From the NCBI RefSeq assembly GCF_009930815.1, contig NZ_CP022222.1:8164501-8228500 (forward strand): a stretch of 64,000 bases of DNA. Direction: 5' to 3'. Origin of the DNA: Bradyrhizobium sp. CCBAU 051011. GTDB taxonomy: Bacteria > Pseudomonadota > Alphaproteobacteria > Rhizobiales > Xanthobacteraceae. Shown one piece after another: positions 36,092 to 45,656 of the stretch. Under the pieces are notes generated by a model that saw nothing but the letters and a program-made list of their open reading frames with translations, ran no database searches and was not told the DNA's origin. Numbering within the stretch: position 1 is the stretch's first letter; each line of letters starts with the position of its first letter. The translations under genes and the position numbers were made by a program.

Positions 36092-36702
36092 GATATCTCT
36101 CCTCTACTATTTGCGAACGCCCCCTACCTCGGCAAGACGGCGCTTAACCAGCTTCCACCTTCGTTAGGAACGGTGGCATGCTTCCGTCGCCCTAAGCAAC
36201 AGCCAATCCTGGTAGGGTCACCTGTTATTACATCTCGCCTACCTTAGGTACCATTTTCGATACGGCTGAGATCGTGTCCCGTGGCGTGGGTAGGTGAAGT
36301 GGGAGCGCAGGGATGTAAAGTCATTCCGAGGTACGCATCCGGCGTCGACCGCGGGCTGGTTGGATTATTCAGGCGGACACCGCTTATGCAATCCCGGGCT
36401 TTTTCATCCGGACGAGTTGGAGTCCGAAGTCGGCGAACGTCTTGATGCCGTCTTGATCGACGCCGTAGACCCAGATGACGCCTTCTCGAATCAAGCGAAC
36501 GTCGTGAAGTTTTTGAAACTCGGCAACACAAGTAAAAAAAATAGGTGCCGCTCACGCTCGGGCACTTGCGCGGGACTATTCTCTCAATTCGGGCGTGGTC
36601 TCGGACGCCCCTATCAGTTTCAGGAGGTGATCAGCCCCCTATACGAGGTAACCTCGCTGTTGCTGGTTTCGCTGCTCATCTGGCTGCTTGAGGGAGGCTA
36701 AT
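36092..36702. other. no supported gene
   Basis: Frames of 100-135 codons exist on both strands around 36244-36701, but neither has a convincing ribosome binding site or motif. The stretch just upstream of 36703 supplies the ribosome binding site of the next gene. Confidence 0.35.
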
Positions 36703-37563
36703 ATGACAACGGTGGTAGCGCTGGACGTATTTTCGGGTAACTCGAACCCGAGTTGGCAACTGACGGCCGCACAAGAGAAAGAACTAGACGACCGGATCAG
36801 AGCCTCGTCGACCTTCACCCACTCGAGGCCATCCGGTGTCGTCGGCGGATTAGGATACCGCGGGTTTCATATCGCGCAGCACGTCGAAAGCCTGACCGGG
36901 CCGAAACGCCTGTTTGTGCACGAAGGCATCCTCGATCGAGGCCTTGGCCTTGCCAACTACGTTGCCGATTCCGACATCGAGGACTGGCTGATCACGACTT
37001 CGGCGAGCGCCATAAACGACGAAGTCCGCCGGCACGTCAGTTCGCGCACGGCCACCCATGCTCAGGCTAGGTTTGATGGCAATTTGGCGGGCGCACCTTC
37101 ATGCCCGCAATGTCGCGCCGTTGATGCGCCAGCCTACAACCCGGGCCTCTGGAATGTTCCCAACATTCAGCCCTACAACAACTGCTACAACTACGCGAAC
37201 AACAACGCGACAAATACCTTCGCTCAGCCAGGTCGCGCCAGTGGACATCCCGCAACGGCCATGGCTTGCAGCAATGTGGCCTCCGCAGCTCAATCGGATG
37301 GACTGAAGCCGGTAAAGAACTTCTCGAGCCCCTTGGCCGCAGGTTCCGGCTGGTACGTCGCTCTGGTCGTTTGGCCACAGAATGACTATCATTGGTATCG
37401 ACAAGACAACGTTGGATGTTGGTCGCATAAGCCGGGTCAAACGGCGGCGAGGAACGTCGATAATGCTGGCGCTGCAATTTCCGATCCGCAGACTTGCAAT
37501 CGCGGCCCTTATACTGATTTCTGTAGTTACATGGTCACAAGCCGAAGCGTTCACATCCGATGA
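36703..37563 (+). CDS. two-domain protein: FSGxxNPxW domain plus Cys/His domain
   Basis: 286 aa, ATG 36703 after GGGAGGC. Residues 1-100 contain ALDVFSGNSNPSWQLT and GGLGYRGFHIAQH, a domain also present in the next gene. Residues about 140-280 contain CPQC, YNNCYNYANN, TFAQPGRASG, GWYVALVVWPQNDYHWYRQD, and GCWSHKPGQT. The regularly placed Cys (CYNYA), His (DYHWYR) and CWSHKPG elements look like an NlpC/P60- or transglutaminase-like Cys-His catalytic arrangement, but that is inference. No signal peptide is seen. It probably forms a pair with the secreted protein that follows. Confidence 0.65.
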   Translation: MTTVVALDVFSGNSNPSWQLTAAQEKELDDRIRASSTFTHSRPSGVVGGLGYRGFHIAQHVESLTGPKRLFVHEGILDRGLGLANYVADSDIEDWLITTSASAINDEVRRHVSSRTATHAQARFDGNLAGAPSCPQCRAVDAPAYNPGLWNVPNIQPYNNCYNYANNNATNTFAQPGRASGHPATAMACSNVASAAQSDGLKPVKNFSSPLAAGSGWYVALVVWPQNDYHWYRQDNVGCWSHKPGQTAARNVDNAGAAISDPQTCNRGPYTDFCSYMVTSRSVHIR

Positions 37564-37942
37564 GGCTTGGCCCCAGACGCGGCAAGCTAGGAACTCGATG
37601 GAACAGCTACCCGATCGCGCTCAGGTCGAAATTGACATTTTTTCTGGCCGTCCCAATCCGAAGTGGGAGCTTGGACGCACAGAAATAACTGCACTTCTAA
37701 GGCTGCTCAAAAAAGCGCGGAAAGTGAAAGCTCCGGCCGGTGCGGCGGACGGACTCGGCTTTCGCGGCTTCAAAGTGAGCTTTATGACGGGGGGCTCTGG
37801 ACGAGAACTCCGTGTCAAGGGCAACTCCGTATCCGACGGAGCTCAACATTTCTCTGATGATCGGAGGACAATCGAAAAATTCCTTTTGGCGAAGATGCCT
37901 CGTGAGCTTCACGATCAATTTCTGAGCGTTTTGCCTCATTAG
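37463..37942 (+). CDS. secreted single-domain FSGxPNPxW protein
   Basis: 159 aa. The N-terminus from ATG 37463 is a signal peptide (RRLAIAALILISVVTWSQAEA), overlapping the end of the previous gene by 101 bp in another frame. The mature part has QVEIDIFSGRPNPKWELG and DGLGFRGFKVSFM, the same two motifs as the first domain of the upstream protein. A shorter start at 37598 would avoid the overlap but lose the signal peptide. The pair looks like an intact two-gene unit. Confidence 0.65.
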   Translation: MLALQFPIRRLAIAALILISVVTWSQAEAFTSDEAWPQTRQARNSMEQLPDRAQVEIDIFSGRPNPKWELGRTEITALLRLLKKARKVKAPAGAADGLGFRGFKVSFMTGGSGRELRVKGNSVSDGAQHFSDDRRTIEKFLLAKMPRELHDQFLSVLPH

Positions 37943-38386
37943 CTCGCATTTCTCACATCACTGATTGTTTGGGTGGAGGCACGAGGCTATTTTTGCTGGC
38001 CCGGTTTCGCGCGGTGCAGCGTAGTGGATGTGGTGAGCGGAACGACAACAAGCGTCAGGGCCGAAACCTCGCACAATGACCCACGGACGGACGTACCACT
38101 CGCCCCTTCCGTCCTGCTCAGTGCCGACATTCATTAGCGTTCTATTCTCGCAACCCAGCCTGCGCGAAGAGATTTAGGCGAAAGCGTGAACGCGCATCTC
38201 CTGGACCACAATATCGTGTGAACAGGAGAACAGACGGGGCCCGTCACTAGGCCGCGCCAAGTTGAGGGATGCGTTTTGTGGCTGGTTACTCCTCAGGCAA
38301 CGTGTAGTCCTGCTCGTCGAACAACCATTCCATGACCTCCGGCGACATTGGAGCGCCTTGCCACAGCAATGCTTTCGGCACGATCA
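37943..38386. other. no gene recognised
   Basis: No protein-like frame or motif is seen here. It ends at the IS110 fragment. Confidence 0.4.
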
Positions 38387-38535
38387 GCTTTGAAGGCAGA
38401 GTACGGGAGGCTGCACAAGGCTGTGCTGGCAATTGTGCGTGACGATGCGGTCTGTCGCCGGCTCATGACAGTACCGGGCTAGGTCCCCTGGTGGCTGTTA
38501 CCTACAAATCGGCGATTGATGACCCTCATCGCATC
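38387..38535 (+). pseudogene. IS110-family transposase fragment
   Basis: The reading LHKAVLAIVRDDAVCRRLMT, VPG, then after a stop and frame change AVTYKSAIDDPHR matches the C-terminal transposase_20 region of IS110-type transposases (...RRLMTIPGVGPV...AL.Y.....DP.RF). The invariant GIG/GVG segment is destroyed at the frame change. Confidence 0.6.
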
Positions 38536-38795
38536 GTAATACCAATCAGGAGAAAAGGACGTCACGGGCCGAATCACGCTTGCCGGAGACGAGAGATAGT
38601 CGCACGGTGTTGTATCGGCAGACACCTCGACCCTCAACTTGTCCTGAATGAAATGGAGTCGTGCGTCACAATCTCGGATCAGCTCAGCCCACGTTTTCAC
38701 CCACACCTCAGAGTTTGCAGTCTTTAGTCGTGCGTGAAGAACTTCCAAGCCATTGAGCGGGAGTCGAATTTTCTGGCGAGAGGCGTTTTGAGATT

Positions 38796-38830
38796 GCAAG
38801 CTTTCGGGCTTTGGGGGCCCAAAAGCTTGC
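38796..38830 (+). repeat. subterminal hairpin of IS copy A
   Basis: GCAAGCTTT pairs with AAAGCTTGC and an inner GGC pairs with GCC. It is followed by the conserved TTTTGCTTTTGAG, then the transposase start. The equivalent position in copies B and C has a different sequence with the same fold. Confidence 0.7.
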
Positions 38831-38895
38831 AATTTTGCTTTTGAGGATTCCGTCGAATCGCGGGTCATGATTCCTTCGGTGGACCGGAGGGAACG

Positions 38896-40245
38896 ATGAA
38901 GCCAAAGGAACGACGCGACGGCGGCCAAGCCGATCTTCTGCGCTCGCGGCTGGACGCGATCATCGACTTGAACCATGCCCTGGTAAAGCTGGCGCGGACG
39001 ATCGACTGGTCGTTCCTCGAAGAGCGGTTCGGCGCGGTCTACGAGGACAAGCCGGGCCGGCCGCCGCTGCCGACACGGCTGATGGCGGGCCTGGCCATCC
39101 TCAAGCACACCTACGACCTCTCCGACGAGGTGCTATGCGAGCGCTGGGTGGAGAATCCCTATTACCAGTTCTTCTGCGGCGAGGAGTTCTTCCAGCACCG
39201 CCTGGTGTTCGACCGCTCCTCGTTGACGCGCTGGCGCCAGCGTATGGGCGAGGAGAAGCTGCAAGCCCTGCTGCAGGAGAGCCTTGCGGTCGCCACCAAG
39301 ACCGAGGCGATCAAGCCGTCCGACCTCAATCGGGTCATCGTCGACACCACGGTGCAGCCCAAGAACGTGATGTTCCCAACCGATGCGCGGCTCTTGAACC
39401 GGGCCCGCGAGATCCTGGTTCGGCTAGCCAAGGGCGCCGGCATCAAGCTGCGTCAGTCCTATGGGCGAGTCGGCAAGTTTGCCCTGATCAAGCACCAGCG
39501 CTATGCCCATGCCAAGCAGTTCAAGCGCGCCAATCGGGCCTTGAGGACGCTGCGAACCTATCTCGGCCGCGTCATCCGCGACATCGCCCGCAAGCTCGAC
39601 GGCAACGTCGGCTTGTTCGATGGGGTCGCGCTCGACCGCATGCTGGCGCTGGCGCGATGCGTGCTCGACCAGAAGCAGCGCCAGCGGGGCCCCAAGGTCT
39701 ACTCGCTGCACGCGCCGGAGGTGGAGTGCATCGGCAAGGGCAAGGCTCACCGGCCTTACGAGTTCGGGGTCAAGGTCTCCGTCGCCACCACGCTATCGCA
39801 CGCCAAAGGCGGCCAGTTCGTCACCCATGTGAAGGCGCTGCCCGGCAACCCCTATGATGGTCACACGCTCAAGATCGTGATCCCGGAAATGGAGGTGCTG
39901 ATCGGCAACATCATCGAGCGCCTCGTTCTCGACAAAGGCTATCGCGGCCACAATGCGCCACCCGACTACAAGTTCAGGGTGTTCATCTCAGGCCAGAAGC
40001 GGCGGGTGACGCCAAAGATCAAACGCGAGCTGCGCCGGCGTTCCGCCGTCGAGCCGGTCATCGGCCATCTCAAATCCGAGCATCGCATGGGGCGTAACTA
40101 CCTGTGGCACCGCCAGGGCGATGCCGCCAATGCCGTTCTCGCCGCAGCGGGCTACAACTTCCGGCGTCTCATCCGCTGGCTCGAGCTCTTGTTGCGCCAG
40201 TTCCTCGCCCAGCTCACGGTCCGACTTCAATTCGTCCCGAGTTGA
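38896..40245 (+). CDS. IS5-like transposase, copy A
   Basis: 449 aa. Features are an N-terminal domain (LFEERFG-type region, RLMAGLAILKHTYDLSDEVL, FFCGEEFFQHR), VIVDTTVQPKNVMFPTD with the first catalytic Asp, LVLDKGYRGHN with the second, and RRRSAVEPVIGHLKSEHRMG with the catalytic Glu. It is intact and probably active. The start at 38896 is the ATG following GGAGGGAACG. Confidence 0.9.
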   Translation: MKPKERRDGGQADLLRSRLDAIIDLNHALVKLARTIDWSFLEERFGAVYEDKPGRPPLPTRLMAGLAILKHTYDLSDEVLCERWVENPYYQFFCGEEFFQHRLVFDRSSLTRWRQRMGEEKLQALLQESLAVATKTEAIKPSDLNRVIVDTTVQPKNVMFPTDARLLNRAREILVRLAKGAGIKLRQSYGRVGKFALIKHQRYAHAKQFKRANRALRTLRTYLGRVIRDIARKLDGNVGLFDGVALDRMLALARCVLDQKQRQRGPKVYSLHAPEVECIGKGKAHRPYEFGVKVSVATTLSHAKGGQFVTHVKALPGNPYDGHTLKIVIPEMEVLIGNIIERLVLDKGYRGHNAPPDYKFRVFISGQKRRVTPKIKRELRRRSAVEPVIGHLKSEHRMGRNYLWHRQGDAANAVLAAAGYNFRRLIRWLELLLRQFLAQLTVRLQFVPS

Positions 40246-41166
40246 AATCCGGCGTTCTTCACGGCCGACTCTTTAAGAAAAGTCCGACTGGGCGGTCCTT
40301 CTGCGTTATCCGTGAAGTGATCGAAGAGTCATATTCTCCGGTAACAAGGAAGAACGTCCACTGCGTGTCGGTGCGGGAGTAGTCAGGTTGTGCCATCAGG
40401 GCATTTACGTAGTCTTCTAACTGATCAAGTTCCTTGCGGCCGACTTTCAGGGATGGGCGCTTCAATTCGATGACGATAAACTCGCGCTTGGTTTGATCGG
40501 GATGCGGCACGCATCCGTCCCAGAAAGTTGTCGAGCCGGGCAGACGACCCGTCTACTTTCTTCACTCGCTTCTTCGAGGCTTTATTGCCAAATTCCTGCG
40601 ACACCCGCTCCATAACTCGGGTGAGTCCGATCTCCGAATCCGATCTCCGAAAGAGCGATGTGAAACCGCTCACCGACCATCCAGGTGTTGTCCCTGATTA
40701 TGACATCCAGCTCCCCGCGCTCTCGTGTGGTGTGTCGATATTCCGGATTGAAAACCATTCCTTTCAAGACTTCCAGAGCCACTACGCGCTCAGCAATCAA
40801 GCTTGAAGCTGTGATAATACTCCCAAGCTCGGTCTTCTCCAGTAGTGACGAAAATTCGTCCTGCCTCGTTTTTGGCAAGTTTACAACCGCACGCAAGATG
40901 GTCGATAAGGAATCCGGATTGTGCCTTCGCCTCCTTCAAGAAAGTCAGCGTCATCTTACGTAGTGAAGCGTCGGCTTTTGTAAAGTCCTTCGAATAAGAA
41001 GAGACAGCATAGGTGGCAATCTCGAAGACCTGCCGCTCCTTCCGTTCGATCTCGTCTCGTGGCTCACCATCATACGGACAAGTGCCGCTCCTAATCTTAT
41101 AGCAGCGTGCCGAAAGAGTGGTTCGAGACTCTGATCAAGAGATCAAAGAAGTTCTATAAAAGACGA

Positions 41167-41184
41167 ACCCCGCTTTCGCGGGGC
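41167..41184. terminator. GC-rich hairpin
   Basis: CCCCGC/GCGGGG with loop TTTC. On the minus strand it is followed by a T-rich run (TTCGTCTTTTAT), so it could terminate minus-strand transcription entering the nuclease remnant, or be a relic of another element. Confidence 0.4.
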
Positions 41185-41193
41185 TCTCGGAGG

Positions 41194-41376
41194 GGCGGTG
41201 CCGAACACTGGGCTGTCGTCGCGTCCATGGTCGAGACTTGCAAGATCAACGACGTCGATCCGCTCGCCTATCTCACCGACGTCCTGAGAAGGATCGTCAA
41301 CGGGCATCCAAACCGCGACATCGACCAGCTACCGCCCTGGGCCTACCGCGCTCAAGCCCTCAAAGCCGTGGCCTGA
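41194..41376 (+). pseudogene. IS66-family TnpC C-terminal fragment
   Basis: GAEHWAVVASMVETCKINDV, then DPLAYLTDVLRRIVNGHPNR, ending LPPWAY, is the conserved C-terminal end of IS66 transposases. It aligns with, but differs from, the end of the full IS66 transposase at 50327. Only the tail is present. Confidence 0.75.
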
Positions 41377-41434
41377 AAACGACCCTTACCTTGCATCCAC
41401 ACTATACCAATGTGTAGCTGCGGTAGCCACGGGG

Positions 41435-43021
41435 ATGAATTGGCACGAAGCCGGGATCATTGTGGGCCGTATGGCTATGAACACTCAGGTTTACGCTCAA
41501 TTCGGGGAGGCGCAGGAACGCACAGCTGATGGCCGTGCAGCTGCACTATACTCCAGTTTGATCGCTGACCTCAGTCAGCTGAATTTCGCAGACGCGGATG
41601 ACCGCCGAGCCTTCCCTCCGACCCTACACAGCATATTCGCAAGGCATGGACTGTTCGGGCTCACCACACCAGGAGAGCACGGCGGATTAGCTCTTCCCTT
41701 GCAAGAGGCCATCGACATCATCTCCGCCACTGCATCCTTCGATGTCTCCGCTGCCTCTACCCTGGTCATCCATAACTTCCTGGCCTTGCCCTGCATCGAA
41801 GCGGCACCGCACATCCCCGAACAAAAGCATATCATTTGGGGTGCCACACGCGGCGATCTCTGCGCTTTCGCTTTGACGGAGCCTGGAGCTGGCTCTGCCC
41901 CGAGGCATATAGAGGCTTCGGCTCTCATGCACGAAGACAGAGTTCGTATCTCTGGCCGCAAGATTTGGATCGGCCTCGCTGACTGGGCTCGCTGGATCGT
42001 TTGCTTTGCGCGCGCGTCTGGTCCCGATGCGAAAGGTCGGCTCGTTGGTGTACTCGTTGACAGGCAGGCTCCAGGCCTGAAGGTCACGCACGAGCATCGC
42101 ACGCTCGGTCTACGTGGCATTATTCAGAATACTCTGGAGTTTCAGGATGTCGAGGTGCCGCGTGCTTACGTGCTCTCTCGCGATCAAGACGGCTGGGGCG
42201 CGGCGGCATCTAGTATGAACCGCGGCCGTATCGGTGTGGCTGCTATGGGTCTTGGATCGCTTGAGCGCGCTATCCAGGTCGCAGCCTCTTATGCAAGCCA
42301 TCGTCGACTCGGTAAACTGCGCATGATCGAGAACAGCTACATCGAGCAGTTATTTGGGCAGATGGTGCTGCGGCGGGAGGTAGTGAAGGCGATGCTGGTC
42401 GCATCCTGCCGACTTGTTTCAGCGCAGGGCGCGCCCAACGTCCACCTTGCGTCGGCAACGAAGGTTTTGTCCTCGGAATGGTGCGGCCTTGTCGCTGATC
42501 AATGCGTCCAGCTGTTAGGTGGCCGTGGTTACGATGAGGGAACGCCTTTAGCCAAAATCTATCGAGACGCTCGCATCCTCCGCATCTTCGAAGGTCCGAC
42601 TGAGGCGCTCCTATCACATCTCGGCCGCTGCCTCCTCTCTAAAGCCACGCGTGACGAGATAGCCGATCTCTTTCGGTCAGTTGGTGCGGCATCAGTCCAT
42701 GCTGCTGCAATTGAGGAACTCTCTGCGCTCAATGAGACAGACGGTGCCGCGCTGATCTATGCGGGTTGGCTCACCACACTGGGACTGGCACAGGCGGTCA
42801 TGTCTGCTGGTTGCTTCTCTGCCTCAGATTGCGCCGCAGCAGCGGCTGACCTGGTCAGTTCCGAATTAGCAACTCTCCGTGCTCGCGCGCCGGCACGGCA
42901 ATCTTTCGAAGGCCGCAATCGGGCCAGTCGGACTCTGACCACCTTCCTTCAAGACGCGGCTTGTTCCATTCGCTCACCTGTCCTCACAGACGATTACCTC
43001 AAATTGGTGCAGTATGTCTGA
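41435..43021 (+). CDS. acyl-CoA dehydrogenase family protein
   Basis: 528 aa. FAD-dependent acyl-CoA dehydrogenase fold: N-terminal helical domain (to about residue 150), CAFALTEPGAGSAPRHIEA (flavin/substrate signature), the β-domain with KIWIGLADWARW, and the C-terminal helical domain with QLLGGRGYDEGTPLAKIYRD and ARILRIFEGPTEALL, which holds the Glu expected as catalytic base. About 120 extra residues at the C-terminus are helical. The start could also be the ATG at 41471. It stands alone between IS fragments and has its own terminator. The substrate is unknown. Confidence 0.85.
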   Translation: MNWHEAGIIVGRMAMNTQVYAQFGEAQERTADGRAAALYSSLIADLSQLNFADADDRRAFPPTLHSIFARHGLFGLTTPGEHGGLALPLQEAIDIISATASFDVSAASTLVIHNFLALPCIEAAPHIPEQKHIIWGATRGDLCAFALTEPGAGSAPRHIEASALMHEDRVRISGRKIWIGLADWARWIVCFARASGPDAKGRLVGVLVDRQAPGLKVTHEHRTLGLRGIIQNTLEFQDVEVPRAYVLSRDQDGWGAAASSMNRGRIGVAAMGLGSLERAIQVAASYASHRRLGKLRMIENSYIEQLFGQMVLRREVVKAMLVASCRLVSAQGAPNVHLASATKVLSSEWCGLVADQCVQLLGGRGYDEGTPLAKIYRDARILRIFEGPTEALLSHLGRCLLSKATRDEIADLFRSVGAASVHAAAIEELSALNETDGAALIYAGWLTTLGLAQAVMSAGCFSASDCAAAAADLVSSELATLRARAPARQSFEGRNRASRTLTTFLQDAACSIRSPVLTDDYLKLVQYV

Positions 43022-43113
43022 GATCTAGCGGATGCCGGACGTCTTTCCACGTGGTGGTGCCGCGCGCGACGACGCAGCTTCGGAAAGCCGAGGCGTCCCT
43101 GAGCACTTCTTCT

Positions 43114-43142
43114 TGCCCCGCCGATCGCGCGGGGCATTTTTC
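43114..43142 (+). terminator. rho-independent terminator of the acyl-CoA dehydrogenase gene
   Basis: Stem TGCCCCGC/GCGGGGCA with loop CGATCGC, followed by a TTTTTT run, 93 bp after the stop codon. Confidence 0.75.
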
Positions 43143-43717
43143 AATATCGTTCGACGGGACGACATAGTTGGGAGCGACTATGCCGGTCGGAGAAACGCCT
43201 TGCAAGGATTCTTGGCCCTGCTTGTCCAAAGCCTCGAAGCCTCCACAGTGGCGCATCTGGCCGGCGGATAACGCAAAAGTCTGACCTCCAGCTTCTCGCC
43301 CACCGAGGAACAAAACCAGAGGCCGCAGGAGGAACAGTTGAAATCGCTCCGCGGCGAGAAAGCACATCTCGGGAGTCCGAGTTGGGCCATAACCCGCCAA
43401 AGAAGAGCGAGTCCCAAATTCTGAGGTTCTCTCGATACGGATCGAGTAACTTTGGACTCGCGTACTCGGCGCGCTAGTGCGAGCGCGTGCAAAGCGCCTC
43501 CATTGAATATGAGCGTCGGTTGATGCAAGTCAATGCTGCGACCGCGGCACACGTATAGAAGCAATAGGCAGCGGGCCGTTTCTCTCTCCAGGATCAAGGG
43601 GGCGCCGACCGAGTACAGCTTCATAGTCAGTCAGAACATTGCAGCCAACGATCATGCAAATACGGATCCGGTGACGACGTTACGGGCCATCGCCAACGCG
43701 GCTAAACTAGGTTTGGT
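43143..43717. other. no gene recognised
   Basis: Overlapping frames of 60-150 codons on both strands lack motifs and ribosome binding sites. No gene is supported. Confidence 0.35.
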
Positions 43718-44120
43718 CTACCTCCTCGTAAAGAGATTCCGGCCGGTCATTTTGTGAAAGTTCCAGTCCGATCCCACGTAGTACAGCTTCCATCGCGTTG
43801 GAATTTTATCGCCAGCTACACGGCCATTCCAGATCGTGATTGTACTGCAGTTTGGAGCTGTGGGTGACGTCCAATTGACGTAGAAATCTATTTTGTTCGC
43901 CGTGACGTTGCCCGCCATAGCGTAAGGCTGTCCCCGGCAAGAAAATCCAGCCGCGTTGTTCACATACGTTCCCGTGAAATTGCCTGTTGATGGGTCTAGC
44001 TAGCGCCTGTATCGAAAGAATCGAGCCCCTTTGATTCACCCATGTAGAGGGGACTGCTAACTGCGCGTGAGCCGGTAGAGATACAAGCGCAAAGAGGAGC
44101 AGCACAAACAAGCGGGGCAA
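43718..44120 (-). pseudogene. avidin/bradavidin-like biotin-binding protein, frameshifted by a CTAG duplication
   Basis: Starts at TTG 44120 after AGGAG with a signal peptide (PRLFVLLLFALVSLPAHAQ). The text then reads STWVNQRGSILSIQAL and, after a frame change at CTAGCTAG (43996-44003), DPSTGNFTGTYVNNAAGF, IDFYVNWTSPTAPNCSTITI, PTRWKLYYVG and WNFHKMTGRNLFTRR. The order TWxNQxGS, TGTY, VNW, TRW, GxNxFTR is that of avidin and streptavidin, including several biotin-contacting Asn, Ser, Tyr and Trp positions. Removing one CTAG restores a single roughly 130-aa protein. Bradavidins are known from Bradyrhizobium. As it stands the product would be truncated. Confidence 0.8.
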
Positions 44121-44279
44121 GGTATTCTCCTGCAAATACAACTGGCCTTGTTTAATTATAGATCCGTCTCATGAAGAACACGTGACCAGTACAACAAAAT
44201 GGGAGAGGTACACACACTTGGTTGCGCCCACGTCCGACAGAACAGGATCGCCGGCGCACGGTTCAGCTGATCATGCTCG

Positions 44280-44603
44280 CTACCTGCTGGATTGCGCCGG
44301 GCGGTCACTGACCTCGTCCCTTGCTCTGCGGCTGACTCTGAAGTCGTCGATACGCTTTCCGAGCTTCAACTGCGCGACCAACCACCGCGGTTGCTTGCCT
44401 CGACCTGTCCAGGTCTCTGATGGCTGATCGGGATTCCGGTATTTTACCGGCGGGCATGACCGACTCGGTGACGCCAACTGCCTCAGGCGCTCGTCTATAC
44501 GCAGCTTTTCCTGCTGGATCTTTTGCTGCAAGATTTGAGAGACCTCAACGTGCAACGTCCAGAGCTCGTCAACAGTCATCCGTTCCAGTTCGGCTCGCTT
44601 CAC
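44280..44603 (-). CDS. H-NS family nucleoid protein
   Basis: 107 aa from GTG 44603 with GGAGGAG upstream. The N-terminal coiled-coil oligomerisation region (ELERMTVDELWTLHVEVSQI, LQQKIQQEKLRIDERLRQL) is followed by a short linker and the C-terminal DNA-binding domain VKYRNPDQPSETWTGRGKQP, RWLVAQLKLGKRIDDFR. The TWTGRGKxPRWL core is the hallmark of H-NS. H-NS proteins silence horizontally acquired AT-rich DNA, fitting the island setting. The linker is a little shorter than usual. Confidence 0.85.
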   Translation of the reverse strand: MKRAELERMTVDELWTLHVEVSQILQQKIQQEKLRIDERLRQLASPSRSCPPVKYRNPDQPSETWTGRGKQPRWLVAQLKLGKRIDDFRVSRRARDEVSDRPAQSSR

Positions 44604-44995
44604 GACGCTCCTCCATCACGTCCAAGCTCGGCGACGATGCTAATGTATCACTCGGCGAGCTTTGGTCGCCGTCTGCTCCCGGAGAGCTTTGAATTCCGCT
44701 AGGAGCTTTTCCGGATCTAGAGTTTCCGTCTGACCTGCTCTTGCAGCCAAATAGCTCGGCGAGCTGTTCGCCTAGATCGGGCGCGCACTGCTGCAATTTC
44801 AGCCGTTGTCTCTTCGAAGTTCGGACGTTTTGCCTCACTTCTAAACCTTGCCCACACGCAATGATAGTATCATAGTTTTTTTACCCGTACAGTCCATTTA
44901 ACGAATTGGCCAATGGCGGGGCTAAACCATTAAGCTCGGCAGGCGTCTTTACCTTGCCTGTTCCCCCACGACGAGGGAGAGGGAATGATCACGAA

Positions 44996-45656
44996 TCACC
45001 AAGCCTTGTCCGCTGAGAGATTAGTGGCCTGCAGATAAGTCAAGAATTCGCGACCAAGATCGGTTATTCGAATCTGATCTCTAGATCGTTTGATCAAGCC
45101 GGCCGTCAGAGGGTCGCGTATCCACTCTTCAAACGTATTCTTCTCATAAAAATCTGGATGTTTGGCTTTGAGCCCATCAAAAAATGCGGACGATTCAGAA
45201 AGTGCGGCTTCACCGTTGGGTGCGGCGGCGAGTTCGGTCAATGCAGAGATCTGGCTCCCATACAAAGTGCGATAGATTTGCTCGAAAACCCGCCCCAAGC
45301 GAGCGACGGCTAGATGCCGTACTAGGACATCAAATTTGCTTCTCTGGATCAATTATGCCGAGCTCCGCGTGCAGCTCGGCTTCGACCTTAGCTATCATAG
45401 GGCTTCGGTCTGGAAAGCCGGGCAGCTCCCACAATTCTCGCGGTGCCGCGCTCAGCACTTGCCGCGCAGGATCAAACTCCAAGCCGGTTGGCCCCGCTTT
45501 TTTCAACCGTGGAAATAGCGCGCGAACGTCGGAGCGGAACAGAAATCCGAGCGCAAAGACCGCTGCCGGCCAGGCGACGGCCTTCACAAGATCCACAAGG
45601 ACTTTGAAATATTCCCCGCTCCTGAGCTCCCGTGATGGGGCGAACGGGCTAAGCAT
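44996..45656 (-). pseudogene. membrane protein of unknown function, one frameshift
   Basis: The first part (45656 to 45330) has a hydrophobic helix (VKAVAWPAAVFALGFLF), then ALFPRLKKAGPTGLEFDPA and MIAKVEAELHAELGI. The second (to 44996) reads FDVLVRHLAVARLGRVFEQI, YRTLYGSQISALTEL, ending IRITDLGREFLTYLQA. The two join around 45345 with a one-base frame change (AAGCAAATTTGATGTC). Together they form a roughly 215-aa inner-membrane-anchored protein type seen in many proteobacteria; the function is unknown. Confidence 0.55.

Larger units (their letters stand above)
38726..40270 (+). mobile_element. IS5-like insertion sequence, copy A (intact)
   Basis: 1,545 bp with imperfect terminal repeats (AGTCGTGCGTGAAGAAC left, GTTCTTCACGGCCGACT right) and a 4-bp CTTT target duplication (38722-38725, 40271-40274). 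Related copies are B (46991-48515, minus) and C (from 49118, plus). Confidence 0.85.
38560..41098 (-). pseudogene. ATPase/PD-(D/E)XK-type nuclease gene remnant split by an IS
   Basis: Minus-strand pieces read in order: DEIERKERQVFEIATYAVSS, SKDFTKADASLRKMTLTFLK, RAVVNLPKTRQDEFSSLLEK, RGELDVIIRDNTW, LTRVMERVSQEFGNKASKKR, then PDQTKREFIVIELKRPSLKV and DTQWTFFLVTGEYDSS. Across the IS at 38726-40270 it continues with NSEVWVKTWAELIRDCDARL. IVIELKRP is a PD-(D/E)XK E-x-K motif. I associate this C-terminal part with large histidine-kinase-like ATP-binding proteins carrying a nuclease domain. The ATPase domain is missing upstream of 41098, and there are at least two frameshifts besides the IS. It is possibly a dead defence gene. 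Confidence 0.6.
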
